Shown here: positions 17,186 to 25,588 of the stretch, piece by piece
Layout: the number at the start of each line of letters is the position of its first letter
Numbering within the stretch: position 1 is the first letter of the stretch
Assembly (NCBI GenBank): GCA_040772685.1
Contig: JAXGXQ010000002.1
Span: 62,001 to 126,000 of the forward strand
Direction: 5' to 3'
Source of the DNA: JAXGXQ01 sp040772685
Lineage (GTDB): Bacteria; Bacillota; Clostridia; Saccharofermentanales; UBA5734
Length of the DNA stretch: 64,000 bases
Position numbers and translations under genes: made by a program
The notes under the pieces: generated by a model
Databases searched by the model: none
Seen by the model: only the letters and a program-made list of their open reading frames with translations
Told to the model about the DNA's origin: nothing

Positions 17186-18385
17186 ATGGGAAAAGCTTTG
17201 ATTATCGGAGCTGGCGGGGTTGCCAGTGTTGTTGTTCACAAATGTGTGCAGAACCCGGATGTTTTCGAGGAAATCTGCATTGCCAGCCGGACTAAATCGA
17301 AAGCGGATGCTTTTAAAGCAAAGCTTGACGGTGGCCGCACCAAAATTCAGACTGCCCAGGTTGATGCCGATAAAACCGAAGAGGTAATTGCTCTAATCCG
17401 TGATTTTCAGCCGGATATCGTGATCAATGTTGCTTTGCCGTATCAGGACCTGACCATCATGGACGCCTGCCTGGCAACCGGTGTTCATTACCTTGATACC
17501 GCCAATTACGAACCGCCTGAGGTTCCAAAATTTGAATACAAATGGCAATGGGCTTACCGCGAGCGCTTCGAAAAAGCCGGCATCACAGCTATCCTCGGCT
17601 GCGGCTTCGACCCTGGTGTCACGCAGGCTTTTTCCGCCTATGCTTTGAAACACCATTTTGACGAAATACATACCATTGATATTCTTGACGCTAACGGCGG
17701 TGACCACGGCTATCCATTCGCGACCAACTTCAACCCCGAAATCAATATCCGCGAAATTACTGCACCCGGCAGCTATTACGAGAACGGCGAGTGGCACGAA
17801 ACTGAGCCCCTTGAAATAAAACGCGAATATGATTTTGACCAGATCGGGCCTAAAGATATTTACTTGCTGCATCATGAAGAAATGGAATCCCTGGCGCTTA
17901 ATATTCCCGGTGTCCGCCGGATCCGTTTCTGGATGACCTTTTCCGATAGATACATCACGCACTTGAAAGTGTTGGAAAATGTCGGCATGACTTCAATAGA
18001 GCCAATTGAAATTGAGGGCTGCAGCATCCAGCCACTGCAATTCCTGAAGGCTGTCTTGCCTGACCCGGCGTCGCTCGGCCCGCGTACCAAAGGTAAAACA
18101 AATATCGGCTGTATCTTTACCGGTATTAAAGATGGCAAACCCAAAACCTATTATATTTATAATGTTTCCGATCATCAGGAAGCTTACAAAGAGGTTGGTT
18201 CCCAGGCTATTTCCTACACGACCGGTGTGCCAGCCATGATCGGTGCAATGATGGTTTTGCAGGGTCACTGGAACAAACCCGGTGTCTACACTGTGGAAGA
18301 ACTAAATCCAGATCCCTTCATGGAACAGCTGAATAAGCAAGGCCTGCCCTGGCAAGAAAATTTCGATCCGGTACTGGTCGACTGA
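17186..18385 (+). CDS. Carboxy(nor)spermidine dehydrogenase, saccharopine dehydrogenase family
   Basis: A 399 aa saccharopine dehydrogenase-fold enzyme. The N-terminal Rossmann motif is IIGAGGVASVVVHK; DILDANGGDHGYPFATNFNP, conserved in carboxynorspermidine synthases, lies near residue 165. It condenses aspartate semialdehyde with putrescine (or diaminopropane) and reduces the product to carboxyspermidine (or carboxynorspermidine). The specific assignment rests on the next gene, a carboxynorspermidine decarboxylase, 9 bp downstream. The pair makes spermidine without S-adenosylmethionine decarboxylase. The start has ACAGGAG. Confidence 0.92.
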   Translation: MGKALIIGAGGVASVVVHKCVQNPDVFEEICIASRTKSKADAFKAKLDGGRTKIQTAQVDADKTEEVIALIRDFQPDIVINVALPYQDLTIMDACLATGVHYLDTANYEPPEVPKFEYKWQWAYRERFEKAGITAILGCGFDPGVTQAFSAYALKHHFDEIHTIDILDANGGDHGYPFATNFNPEINIREITAPGSYYENGEWHETEPLEIKREYDFDQIGPKDIYLLHHEEMESLALNIPGVRRIRFWMTFSDRYITHLKVLENVGMTSIEPIEIEGCSIQPLQFLKAVLPDPASLGPRTKGKTNIGCIFTGIKDGKPKTYYIYNVSDHQEAYKEVGSQAISYTTGVPAMIGAMMVLQGHWNKPGVYTVEELNPDPFMEQLNKQGLPWQENFDPVLVD

Positions 18386-18394
18386 GGAAACTGA

Positions 18395-19558
18395 ATGCAT
18401 ATTATAGGTTCTGATACTTCCGGGTTAAATATTGATTTTTCCCAAGTACGTACGCCCGCCTATGTGGTTGATGAGGGGCTTTTACGCAAAAACCTGACGA
18501 CCCTTGACCAGGTTCAGCAAACAACAGGCTGCAAAATCGTGCTGGCACTCAAAGGGTTTTCCATGCACGCCGTTTTCCCGATTGTGGGCGAATACCTGGC
18601 TGGCATCACTGCCAGCGCGTTGTTTGAGGCACGGTTGGGCCGCGAAAAAATGGGCAAGGAAGTTCATATTTATTCCCCGGCTTATATCGAAGAAGATTTT
18701 GAGCAGATACTCGATACAGTTGACCATATCGTATTCAATTCTTTTAATGAATGGCAGCTTTACCGCGACCGGGTTTTGAATCACAGCCGACCGATTGAAG
18801 CAGGGATCCGGATCAACCCGGAATATTCTGAAATCAAAACAGCGCTTTACAACCCCAGCGCTCCATATTCGCGTCTTGGCGTCACTGCCGCCAACTTCCG
18901 CCCGGATCTGCTGGAAGGAATCAGCGGCCTGCATTTTCACACTCTCTGTGAGCAGAATGCTGATGCTCTGGGCAGAACAGTCCCTTATATCGACGAAAAA
19001 TTCGGGTCTTTTTTACGTAAAATGAAATGGCTGAACCTGGGGGGCGGGCATCATATTACGCGCCCCGATTATGATCTCGAGCAGCTGGTCAATATTATCC
19101 GTCACTTTCAAAAAACGTATGAACTTGAAATTTACCTGGAACCGGGCGAAGCGATCGCTCTCAATACGGGCTTCCTGGTTGCCCAGGTGCTCGACATAGT
19201 GGATAATGGTATGGAAATTGCCATCCTGGACACCTCTGCTGCCAACCACATGCCGGATGTGATTGAAATGCCCTATCGTCCGGTTATTCTCGGTGCCGGT
19301 GAGCCGGGTGAGAAGGCTTTTACCTATCGTTTGGGCGGACCAACCTGCCTGGCCGGTGATATAGTCGGCGACTACTCTTTCGCCGAACCACTGCGTCGCG
19401 GCACCCGCTTGGTTTTTACAGACATGGCACATTACACGATGGTCAAAAACAACATGTTTAATGGAGTAAACCTGCCGGATATCGTGCTCCACACATCGTC
19501 AGGCAATCAACTTATCCGCCGTTTCGACTATGCCGATTATCGCGACCGGCTTTCCTGA
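18395..19558 (+). CDS. nspC: Carboxynorspermidine/carboxyspermidine decarboxylase
   Basis: A 387 aa PLP-dependent decarboxylase of the alanine racemase fold (fold type III). The PLP lysine is in LALKGFSMHAVFP near residue 50. HFHTLCEQN, LGGGHHITRPDYD and LEPGEAIALNTG are typical NspC stretches. It removes CO2 from carboxyspermidine or carboxynorspermidine to give the free polyamine. It follows the dehydrogenase gene with a 9-bp gap. Substrate preference between spermidine and norspermidine cannot be read from sequence here. Confidence 0.94.
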   Translation: MHIIGSDTSGLNIDFSQVRTPAYVVDEGLLRKNLTTLDQVQQTTGCKIVLALKGFSMHAVFPIVGEYLAGITASALFEARLGREKMGKEVHIYSPAYIEEDFEQILDTVDHIVFNSFNEWQLYRDRVLNHSRPIEAGIRINPEYSEIKTALYNPSAPYSRLGVTAANFRPDLLEGISGLHFHTLCEQNADALGRTVPYIDEKFGSFLRKMKWLNLGGGHHITRPDYDLEQLVNIIRHFQKTYELEIYLEPGEAIALNTGFLVAQVLDIVDNGMEIAILDTSAANHMPDVIEMPYRPVILGAGEPGEKAFTYRLGGPTCLAGDIVGDYSFAEPLRRGTRLVFTDMAHYTMVKNNMFNGVNLPDIVLHTSSGNQLIRRFDYADYRDRLS

Positions 19559-19616
19559 TTTAGCTAACAAAATAAACATATAGCCCTGTACCGGAAAAAT
19601 ATTCGAAAAATTACGG

Positions 19617-19663
19617 TTATTTTCTAGAAAATAATTGAATTACGTTGTTCTTTCTGTTAACCT
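19617..19663 (+). promoter_or_regulatory. 18-bp perfect palindrome abutting a candidate promoter for the NDH-2/quinone operon
   Basis: TTATTTTCTAGAAAATAA (19617-19634) is a perfect 18-bp palindrome. It is followed at once by a possible -35 TTGAAT (19635-19640), a 17-bp spacer and a weak -10 TAACCT (19658-19663). The layout suggests a dimeric regulator bound next to the RNA polymerase site. It does not match the Rex consensus (TTGTGAA-type) and I do not recognise the operator. Confidence 0.5.
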
Positions 19664-19675
19664 ATTGGGCGTGAA

Positions 19676-19700
19676 ATCACCTGAAAACGATTTCGGTGAT
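19676..19700 (+). other. Stem-loop in the NDH-2 leader
   Basis: ATCACC(T)GAAA-ACGA-TTTCGGTGAT forms a 10-bp stem with one bulged T and a four-base loop. It lies 33 bp upstream of the GGAGGAG ribosome site of the NDH-2 gene. No T-run follows, so it is more likely an mRNA leader structure than a terminator. Confidence 0.45.
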
Positions 19701-19747
19701 GACTTGGCATCCACATTTAGACAGAGATGCGTTGGAGGAGAACTGTC

Positions 19748-21661
19748 GTGAAAAAAATCATCGTTTTGGGCGCGGGCTATTCAGGCGTCCTTACTGCCAA
19801 GAAATTGGCCAAGAAACTCAAGAACGACAAAGATGTCGAAATCTCGATCATTGATAAACACCGTTACCATACGATGTTGACAGAATTACATGAAGTCGCG
19901 GGCAACAGGGTTGAGGAAGACAGTATCCGTATCAGCCTAAGCCGCATTTTTGCCGGCCGCAAGGTAAAGGTAATTACCGACACAATCGAGTCAATTGATT
20001 ACGAGAAGCAGGTGCTCAAAGGTTCTGATGCCAGCTATGAATACGATTACCTCGTACTGGCCTCAGGTTCCAAACCCGCTTATTATGGGATTCCCGGCGC
20101 CTGTGAAAACACTTTGCCGCTGTGGTCTTACGATGATGCAGTCAAGCTGAAGCAGCATGTTTTCTCGATGTTCAGCCAGGCAAACAGCGAAAACGATCCG
20201 GCTGAACGAAAAAAGCTGCTGACATTTTACGTTGCCGGCGCCGGTTTTACCGGCGTTGAAATGGCCGGTGAACTGGCCGAATGGGTGCCGCAGCTCTGCG
20301 ATCAGTTTGAAGTAAAAAGGGAAGAGGTCAAAATTGTTGAAGTTGACCTGCTGAACCGCGTCGTGCCTGTATTGCCGGAAAAACTTTCGGACAAAACCGA
20401 AAGACGCCTGCGCAAAATGGGTGTAGATATAAAGCTCAAAACAGCGATTGTTTCGGTTGGGGAAGACTATATCGAATACAAGCAGGATGAAGAGCTTTAC
20501 CGTGATACCACCCGTACAGTTATCTGGACAGCCGGTACCGAATGTGCCGACGTTGCCCAGACTTCAGCCCAGCTTAAACCCGTACGGCGCGGCCGGATTG
20601 AAGTTGACGAATTTCTGCGTGCCAAAACACATGACAATGTATATGTCGCCGGCGACAACATGTTCTATATGGCGCCCGGTTCAACTATCCCGGTGCCGCA
20701 GATGGTTGAGAACTGCGAACATTCAGCTTCCACCATTACAAACAACTTACTTACAGACGTTAAGGGCAGCGGTGAAAAAGAAAAATACGATCCTAAATTC
20801 CATGGCGTCATGGTCAGCATTGGCGGTCGTTATGGTGTAGCCAATGTTGGCGGCGCTAAGAAAAAAATCAATTTGCCCTCGTTCTTTGCCATGTTCGTCA
20901 AGCACTTTATCAACATCATTTATTTTGTTCAGGTGCTGGGCTGGAACAAGGTTTTCGGCTACATGAAAAAAGAGTTCTTCACTATCCGTAATCGCCGCAG
21001 CTTTGTCGGCGGCCATTTCTCCAACCGCACGCCCAGCTTCCTGCTTGTACCGCTGCGCGTGTTCCTTGGGTTTATCTGGGTTTTGGAGGGAGTCAAGAAG
21101 CTGAATGAAGGCTGGCTTAATTCACCAAAGCTGTTCCAGTTCTTCCAGGGCGCAAATCAATTCTTTGAAAACGCTCTTAGCGGCGGAGCTGATGCCAATG
21201 CCGGCGCAACCGCTGCTGAAGGCGGCGCGGCAACTGTTGATGTACTGGTCAATTGGAATATTTTTGGCATCATCAAGGTTTTCATTGTCAACGCTGCTGA
21301 TGTTGCGGCAAAAATCCAATTTACTGTGATGGACTGGTTCGTTGATAGTGTGATTCTTGCCAACGGCAACACCCAGCTTTTCTTCCAGACAGTTATCGTT
21401 ATTTCTGAAATCCTGATCGGCCTGGCCCTGATTGCGGGTCTGTTCACCTTCCTGGCATCCGGTTACTCGATTGTACTGCAAGTCATGTTCCTGATGACTA
21501 CAGGGCTTTACATGGGCTCCTGGTGGATGATCTTCGCGGCTGTTGCTGTTCTGATCGCCGGCGGCCATGTCTTCGGTCTCGACTACTATGTAATTCCCTG
21601 GTTGAAACGGCAATGGAAGAAGATTCCGATTGTGCGCAAATCCTATTTGTACAATGACTGA
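19748..21661 (+). CDS. Type II NADH dehydrogenase-like flavoprotein fused to a DoxX-like membrane domain
   Basis: A 637 aa fusion. The GTG at 19748 is chosen because TTGGAGGAG lies 7 bp upstream; an ATG at 19727 has no such site. Residues 1 to about 400 form a two-dinucleotide-binding flavoprotein of the NDH-2 type: FAD motif IIVLGAGYSGVLTAKKL, NAD motif YVAGAGFTGVEMAGEL, and the second FAD contact VYVAGDN. From about residue 430 there is a DoxX-like block of about four helices (FLLVPLRVFLGFIWVLEGVKK to the LIAGGHVFGLDYY region). NDH-2 enzymes pass electrons from NADH to quinone without proton pumping. The stop overlaps the start of a polyprenyl diphosphate synthase gene. Confidence 0.92.
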   Translation: MKKIIVLGAGYSGVLTAKKLAKKLKNDKDVEISIIDKHRYHTMLTELHEVAGNRVEEDSIRISLSRIFAGRKVKVITDTIESIDYEKQVLKGSDASYEYDYLVLASGSKPAYYGIPGACENTLPLWSYDDAVKLKQHVFSMFSQANSENDPAERKKLLTFYVAGAGFTGVEMAGELAEWVPQLCDQFEVKREEVKIVEVDLLNRVVPVLPEKLSDKTERRLRKMGVDIKLKTAIVSVGEDYIEYKQDEELYRDTTRTVIWTAGTECADVAQTSAQLKPVRRGRIEVDEFLRAKTHDNVYVAGDNMFYMAPGSTIPVPQMVENCEHSASTITNNLLTDVKGSGEKEKYDPKFHGVMVSIGGRYGVANVGGAKKKINLPSFFAMFVKHFINIIYFVQVLGWNKVFGYMKKEFFTIRNRRSFVGGHFSNRTPSFLLVPLRVFLGFIWVLEGVKKLNEGWLNSPKLFQFFQGANQFFENALSGGADANAGATAAEGGAATVDVLVNWNIFGIIKVFIVNAADVAAKIQFTVMDWFVDSVILANGNTQLFFQTVIVISEILIGLALIAGLFTFLASGYSIVLQVMFLMTTGLYMGSWWMIFAAVAVLIAGGHVFGLDYYVIPWLKRQWKKIPIVRKSYLYND

Positions 21662-22697
21662 TAAAATAACAACTTCCGACTCAAAGACTGTCGGGCAATT
21701 ACCTACCGCTGACAAAGCCCAGGCACGCGTTTCTACACCAGTGGATCGCGTGCCTCTGGCTGTTGCCGCTGATGCCGTAAGCGAACGAATCCGGCAAACC
21801 TTATTACGCTCGGATCCTATTCTCGGCGAAGTCATGTCTCATCTGACCAGCTCGCAAGGCAAAAACTTCCGTGCGTCGCTTTTGCTTGCGGCGGCAGCCG
21901 ATGCCAACGACACAGTGCCTGCCGATGCTATTACAGCAGCTGCTGCGTTGGAGATTCTGCACCTGGCTACTCTGGTACATGATGATGTTATCGACGGGGC
22001 AGATCTGCGCCGCGGCCAGCCCAGCGTTCAAAAACGCTTTGGCAAAAAAATCGCGGTTATTGGCGGGGATTATTTATTCACGGTTTGCTTTAATCTGGTT
22101 GCCAGCATCTCGGCCCGTTATTCGGATAAGTTTGAACTGTTTTCTCAGGCAATGTCCAGTATCTGCCTCGGTGAACTGCGGCAGTTGAAACACAATGGTG
22201 ACACCGATTTAGCAGTCACCGGTTATTTGCGGATTATTGCCGGCAAAACAGCAGCGCTTTTCGCGCTGGCGATGTATTCGGGAATGATTTTGAGTGATGC
22301 CGAAGAACGCGAATCACGGTTAGTGGCCCGCTTCGGCTACTATATCGGCATGCTGTTTCAGCTGGCAGACGACTGTCTTGATTACGCTTCAGACAGCGGT
22401 ACGCTGAAGAAAACTGCTAACCATGATTTATCGGAAGGCGTGATAACTTTGCCGCTGATCTATACTTTCCGTCAACTGCCGGAACTTAAGCAAACAGTCA
22501 AAGACTTGTCGCTTAACAGCGAGGAAATCGCTTTTGTGGTGCAGGAAGTAATTAATCAAGGCGGTGTGGACCGCACCAAAGCACTGGCTGACCGTTATGC
22601 TGTCAAAGCCCGCAAGCTGTTGGATCGGCTGCCTGACCAGGGAAAAAGCCAGCGACTAGATAGGATTCTAAAACAAATACAGGAGCGTCAGTTTTAG
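21654..22697 (+). CDS. Long-chain polyprenyl diphosphate synthase
   Basis: About 347 aa, a trans-isoprenyl diphosphate synthase of the heptaprenyl/octaprenyl type (HepT/IspB-like). Both Asp-rich motifs are present: LVHDDVIDGADLRRG, with DDVID, and QLADDCLDYA, with DDCLD. The ATG at 21654 overlaps the end of the NDH-2 gene by 8 bp, indicating coupled translation. The N-terminal 35 residues are polar and not conserved. It makes the isoprenoid tail of a quinone; the UbiA-type prenyltransferase that would attach the tail follows directly, overlapping by 1 bp. Confidence 0.92.
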   Translation: MTDKITTSDSKTVGQLPTADKAQARVSTPVDRVPLAVAADAVSERIRQTLLRSDPILGEVMSHLTSSQGKNFRASLLLAAAADANDTVPADAITAAAALEILHLATLVHDDVIDGADLRRGQPSVQKRFGKKIAVIGGDYLFTVCFNLVASISARYSDKFELFSQAMSSICLGELRQLKHNGDTDLAVTGYLRIIAGKTAALFALAMYSGMILSDAEERESRLVARFGYYIGMLFQLADDCLDYASDSGTLKKTANHDLSEGVITLPLIYTFRQLPELKQTVKDLSLNSEEIAFVVQEVINQGGVDRTKALADRYAVKARKLLDRLPDQGKSQRLDRILKQIQERQF

Positions 22698-23599
22698 TGG
22701 AAAAGTCAATACTTTCACGTTATTTCAATCTAGTAGAAATCAGAACCAAGCTGGCCAGTCTGCTGCCATTCCTGCTCGGACTAATGTACGTCCGGCATGC
22801 TTACGGGACAATTAATGGCTGGAACACAGCCATTTTCTTTTTAGCAATGCTTTGTTTTGACATGATGACCACAGCTCTGAATAACTATATTGATACCAAA
22901 ACCAACAATGTACCGCTTGCTTTCAGCAGACCTGTTGCCCGCTTGATAATGCTGGTGCTGCTGGCACTGGCAACGGCTCTTGGCTTGCTGTTGGTCTGGC
23001 GCACCAGCCTGGTTGTGCTGGCTGCCGGTGTCTTCTGCTTTTTTATGGGCATTGCTTATACCGCTGGCCCGGCACCAATTTCGCGCATGCCGTTAGGAGA
23101 AGCTTTTTCGGGCTTTGTAATGGGCTTCTTTATCCCTTTTCTGACAATCTACATTAATGCCCCGCTAAAACAGCTGGTATTTTACAGCTATGCCGAAGGT
23201 GTCCTGGACATTGGTCTGCGTTTACCGGACCTGCTGCGTCTGGCTTTGCTGACAGTTCCGGCGATCACAGGAATTGCCAACATCATGCTTGCCAATAATA
23301 CCTGCGACCTGGAAAACGACCGTCGCGTGAATCGCTTTACCTTGCCACACTATATAGGTGTTCCCAATGCTTTGCGCCTGTTTGCGGCACTTTATGCCCT
23401 GGCCTTCATCAGCATTGCCTTGCTGGTTTTGTTGAAAATCCTGCCCTGGCACGCGGCCTTCGCTTTATTAGCGGCGATTCCGGTAGCCCGTAATGTCAGA
23501 AAATTTTTCGCCGTTCAATCCAAGCCGGAAACATTTCCGCTCAGCGTGATGAATCTCAATCTGATCTTGATACCTTTAATTATCCTTATTGCAGTTTAA
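22697..23599 (+). CDS. UbiA-family prenyltransferase (MenA-like)
   Basis: A 300 aa intramembrane prenyltransferase with a GTG start overlapping the preceding stop by one base. About eight or nine helices are visible. The first Asp-rich substrate motif is NNYIDTKTNN (an N-x-x-x-D type). The second polar loop contains NNTCDLENDRRVNRFTLP. Both fit 1,4-dihydroxy-2-naphthoate polyprenyltransferases. It would attach the polyprenyl chain made by the preceding enzyme to an aromatic head group, giving a (demethyl)menaquinone-type carrier for the NDH-2 protein. No head-group synthesis gene is in the window, so the exact acceptor is unproven. Confidence 0.88.
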   Translation: MEKSILSRYFNLVEIRTKLASLLPFLLGLMYVRHAYGTINGWNTAIFFLAMLCFDMMTTALNNYIDTKTNNVPLAFSRPVARLIMLVLLALATALGLLLVWRTSLVVLAAGVFCFFMGIAYTAGPAPISRMPLGEAFSGFVMGFFIPFLTIYINAPLKQLVFYSYAEGVLDIGLRLPDLLRLALLTVPAITGIANIMLANNTCDLENDRRVNRFTLPHYIGVPNALRLFAALYALAFISIALLVLLKILPWHAAFALLAAIPVARNVRKFFAVQSKPETFPLSVMNLNLILIPLIILIAV

Positions 23600-23675
23600 C
23601 CAGCCTCGTCTTGTCTCTGACGGGTATTGTTGCTGCTGTAACAGGGCTTCTAGCCGATAACGGACATAGGGATAG

Positions 23676-24104
23676 TTAAAATTTTCGGGATTCTAGGCCA
23701 AATGAATCAATTAAAGCTTCGATATCACTTCTGTTAGGTACCCGTGCGGCATAATATGTTCGCTGATTAAACTCGACCATGTGACTTGTAAACACGATAA
23801 ATCTCATTGAATCGCCGGAATTCAGATTAAAATCCATATAATAGCTCCATCCGGTACCGTCAACATTAGGTTTAGGGAATAGCCGAATTGGTTCAATCAG
23901 CATATAAATTTTTTCGATTTGTGCGTTATCACTTATTATCGTTTCGATGCCACCCCTGCTATCAACAAACCGAACTGTATGAACATTCTCCGCCCCAAGT
24001 AAAAAGCTTGCAGGCCGTTTAACGAGCAGGGCAATGAGAATAGCAAAAGAAAGAATAACTATCAACAGCACAATAAATCGCCGAATAACAGTGCGCTTAT
24101 TCAT
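23676..24104 (-). CDS. Small membrane-anchored protein of unknown function
   Basis: A 142 aa protein with a basic N-terminus (MNKRTVIRRF), one strong hydrophobic helix (about residues 10-30) and an external domain of about 110 residues with alternating beta-like segments. The ATG at 24102-24104 has AGGAGGG eight bases upstream; the adjacent TTG codon is a less likely start. It lies alone between two convergent or tandem units. I do not recognise the domain; it resembles small exported Bacillota proteins of unassigned role. The good ribosome site and signal anchor argue that it is real. Confidence 0.65.
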   Translation of the reverse strand: MNKRTVIRRFIVLLIVILSFAILIALLVKRPASFLLGAENVHTVRFVDSRGGIETIISDNAQIEKIYMLIEPIRLFPKPNVDGTGWSYYMDFNLNSGDSMRFIVFTSHMVEFNQRTYYAARVPNRSDIEALIDSFGLESRKF

Positions 24105-24205
24105 CAAGTAGCCCTCCTCGTCTGCAAGTAAAGGATCACTGTTTCAGCTTAATTTTGACCGTGTAAGTATTCTTAAGTCCAACAATAACAAATTGTCGGA
24201 GAAGT

Positions 24206-24226
24206 CTCAAGCCTCAAGCCTCAAGC
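24206..24226. repeat. Three copies of a 7-bp tandem repeat at the 3' end of the E3 gene
   Basis: CTCAAGC is repeated three times in a row, beginning downstream of and extending over the TGA stop of the minus-strand lipoamide dehydrogenase gene. Probably a slippage product; copy-number change here would leave the protein almost unaffected. Confidence 0.6.
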
Positions 24227-25585
24227 CTGAAACAGAGCTTCCCGGATCGCTTCACCGACTGTCGGGTGGGGGAAGACAGTTTTCTGCAGCTCAGGTATGG
24301 TCATTTGCTGTTCCAGCATCAGCACAGCACTGTAGATTATTTCGGAAGCATAGCTGCCGATTAAATGTAAACCAAGCAACCTTTCAGTGCCATTCTCAAC
24401 GATCAATTTACACAAACCGTCACCGCCTTCGTTTTCAACGACAAAGCGGCCGCTGTAGCGCATTGAACATTTTTGCACCCTGAAGTCGAGCCCTTTGGCG
24501 GCAGCAGATTCTTCGGTTTCGCCGACGCCTGCAAGCTCTGGACTGCTGTAAATTACAGCAGCGATGGTGTTATAGTTGACACTATCCTGTTCTCCCAGCA
24601 TGTGAGCCACAGCAACCTCTGCCTCGCGGTATGCCGTATGCGCCAGCATTGAGCGGCCATTGACATCGCCGGCAGCATATACTCCCGGCACAGACGTGCA
24701 GCATTGGGCATCGGTTACAATTGCGGCACCTTTCATTTCAACACCGATTGTTTCCAGACCAAGGTCGGCAGTAGATGGATGTCTGCCGATTGAAACCAGA
24801 ACCTTGTCGCAGAAAACATCAATATAATTATCGTTCTGGCTGAAAGTAACGGCGCCTTCCCGGAATTCAGTTACAGTGCTGCTCAACCGGAAATCAACGC
24901 CCTTTTTCTTTAAAGCCTTATAAAGCCATTCGCCGATTTCGCGGTCAATCGGCCCGCCTATGTGGTCCAGCATTTCAATTACAGTGACATCAACCCCGGC
25001 TGTTTGGAAATAGGCGGCAAACTCGAGGCCAATAACACCGCCGCCAATAATCACCAGCGAATCCGGCAGAGACTCCATTTGCAGAATTTCTCTACTGGTC
25101 AGGGCGAAACCGCTAGCCAGAGTTTCCTTCAACCCGTAAATCGGCGGCAGAGCCGGTTCCGAACCGGTGGCGATCAGCAGACGTTCGCCGATATAGGTTT
25201 GCTCACCGTCAGTTACAATAAAGCCTTCAGCAGTACGGCCGCTAATTCTGCCACTGCCTGTGACTACAGTAACTTTTTGCTGAGCTAAAGTAGCGCGGAC
25301 TCCGCCAACCAGCATCTTAACCACTTTATTTTTGCGAGTAACCACCTTTTTGTGGTCAAATGTTACTTGTTCTGCCTGTACACCATAGCCTTTGCTATGA
25401 CGGGCTGCATCGTAAAGCTTCACGCTGTGCAAAAATGATTTAGTCGGAATGCAGCCTTCGTTCAGACATACACCGCCGATGTTTAGCTTTTCCAGCAGCA
25501 ACACGGAAAAACCGCCTGCAGCAGCCCGTTCAGCGGCCAGATAACCAGCTGGCCCTCCACCGAGAATTATCAGATCATACTTCAT
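24221..25585 (-). CDS. Dihydrolipoyl dehydrogenase (E3) of the minus-strand cluster
   Basis: A 454 aa flavoprotein disulfide reductase. It shows FAD motif LGGGPAGYLAAERAA, the redox-active disulfide GGVCLNEGCIPTKS, NAD motif IIGGGVIGLEFAA, and the C-terminal active-site His-Glu HPTVGEAIREAL. It reoxidises the dihydrolipoyl arm of the E2 protein encoded two genes upstream. The start lies 3 bp after the GntR gene, so translation is coupled. A second, distinct E3 gene lies at 35527-36936, showing that each dehydrogenase complex has its own E3. Confidence 0.95.
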   Translation of the reverse strand: MKYDLIILGGGPAGYLAAERAAAGGFSVLLLEKLNIGGVCLNEGCIPTKSFLHSVKLYDAARHSKGYGVQAEQVTFDHKKVVTRKNKVVKMLVGGVRATLAQQKVTVVTGSGRISGRTAEGFIVTDGEQTYIGERLLIATGSEPALPPIYGLKETLASGFALTSREILQMESLPDSLVIIGGGVIGLEFAAYFQTAGVDVTVIEMLDHIGGPIDREIGEWLYKALKKKGVDFRLSSTVTEFREGAVTFSQNDNYIDVFCDKVLVSIGRHPSTADLGLETIGVEMKGAAIVTDAQCCTSVPGVYAAGDVNGRSMLAHTAYREAEVAVAHMLGEQDSVNYNTIAAVIYSSPELAGVGETEESAAAKGLDFRVQKCSMRYSGRFVVENEGGDGLCKLIVENGTERLLGLHLIGSYASEIIYSAVLMLEQQMTIPELQKTVFPHPTVGEAIREALFQA

Positions 25586-25588
25586 TTC

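Noticed and set aside
21122..21835. Minus-strand frame of 237 codons under the NDH-2 and prenyl synthase genes
   Set aside because: It spans two overlapping real genes with strong motifs and has no ribosome site of its own.
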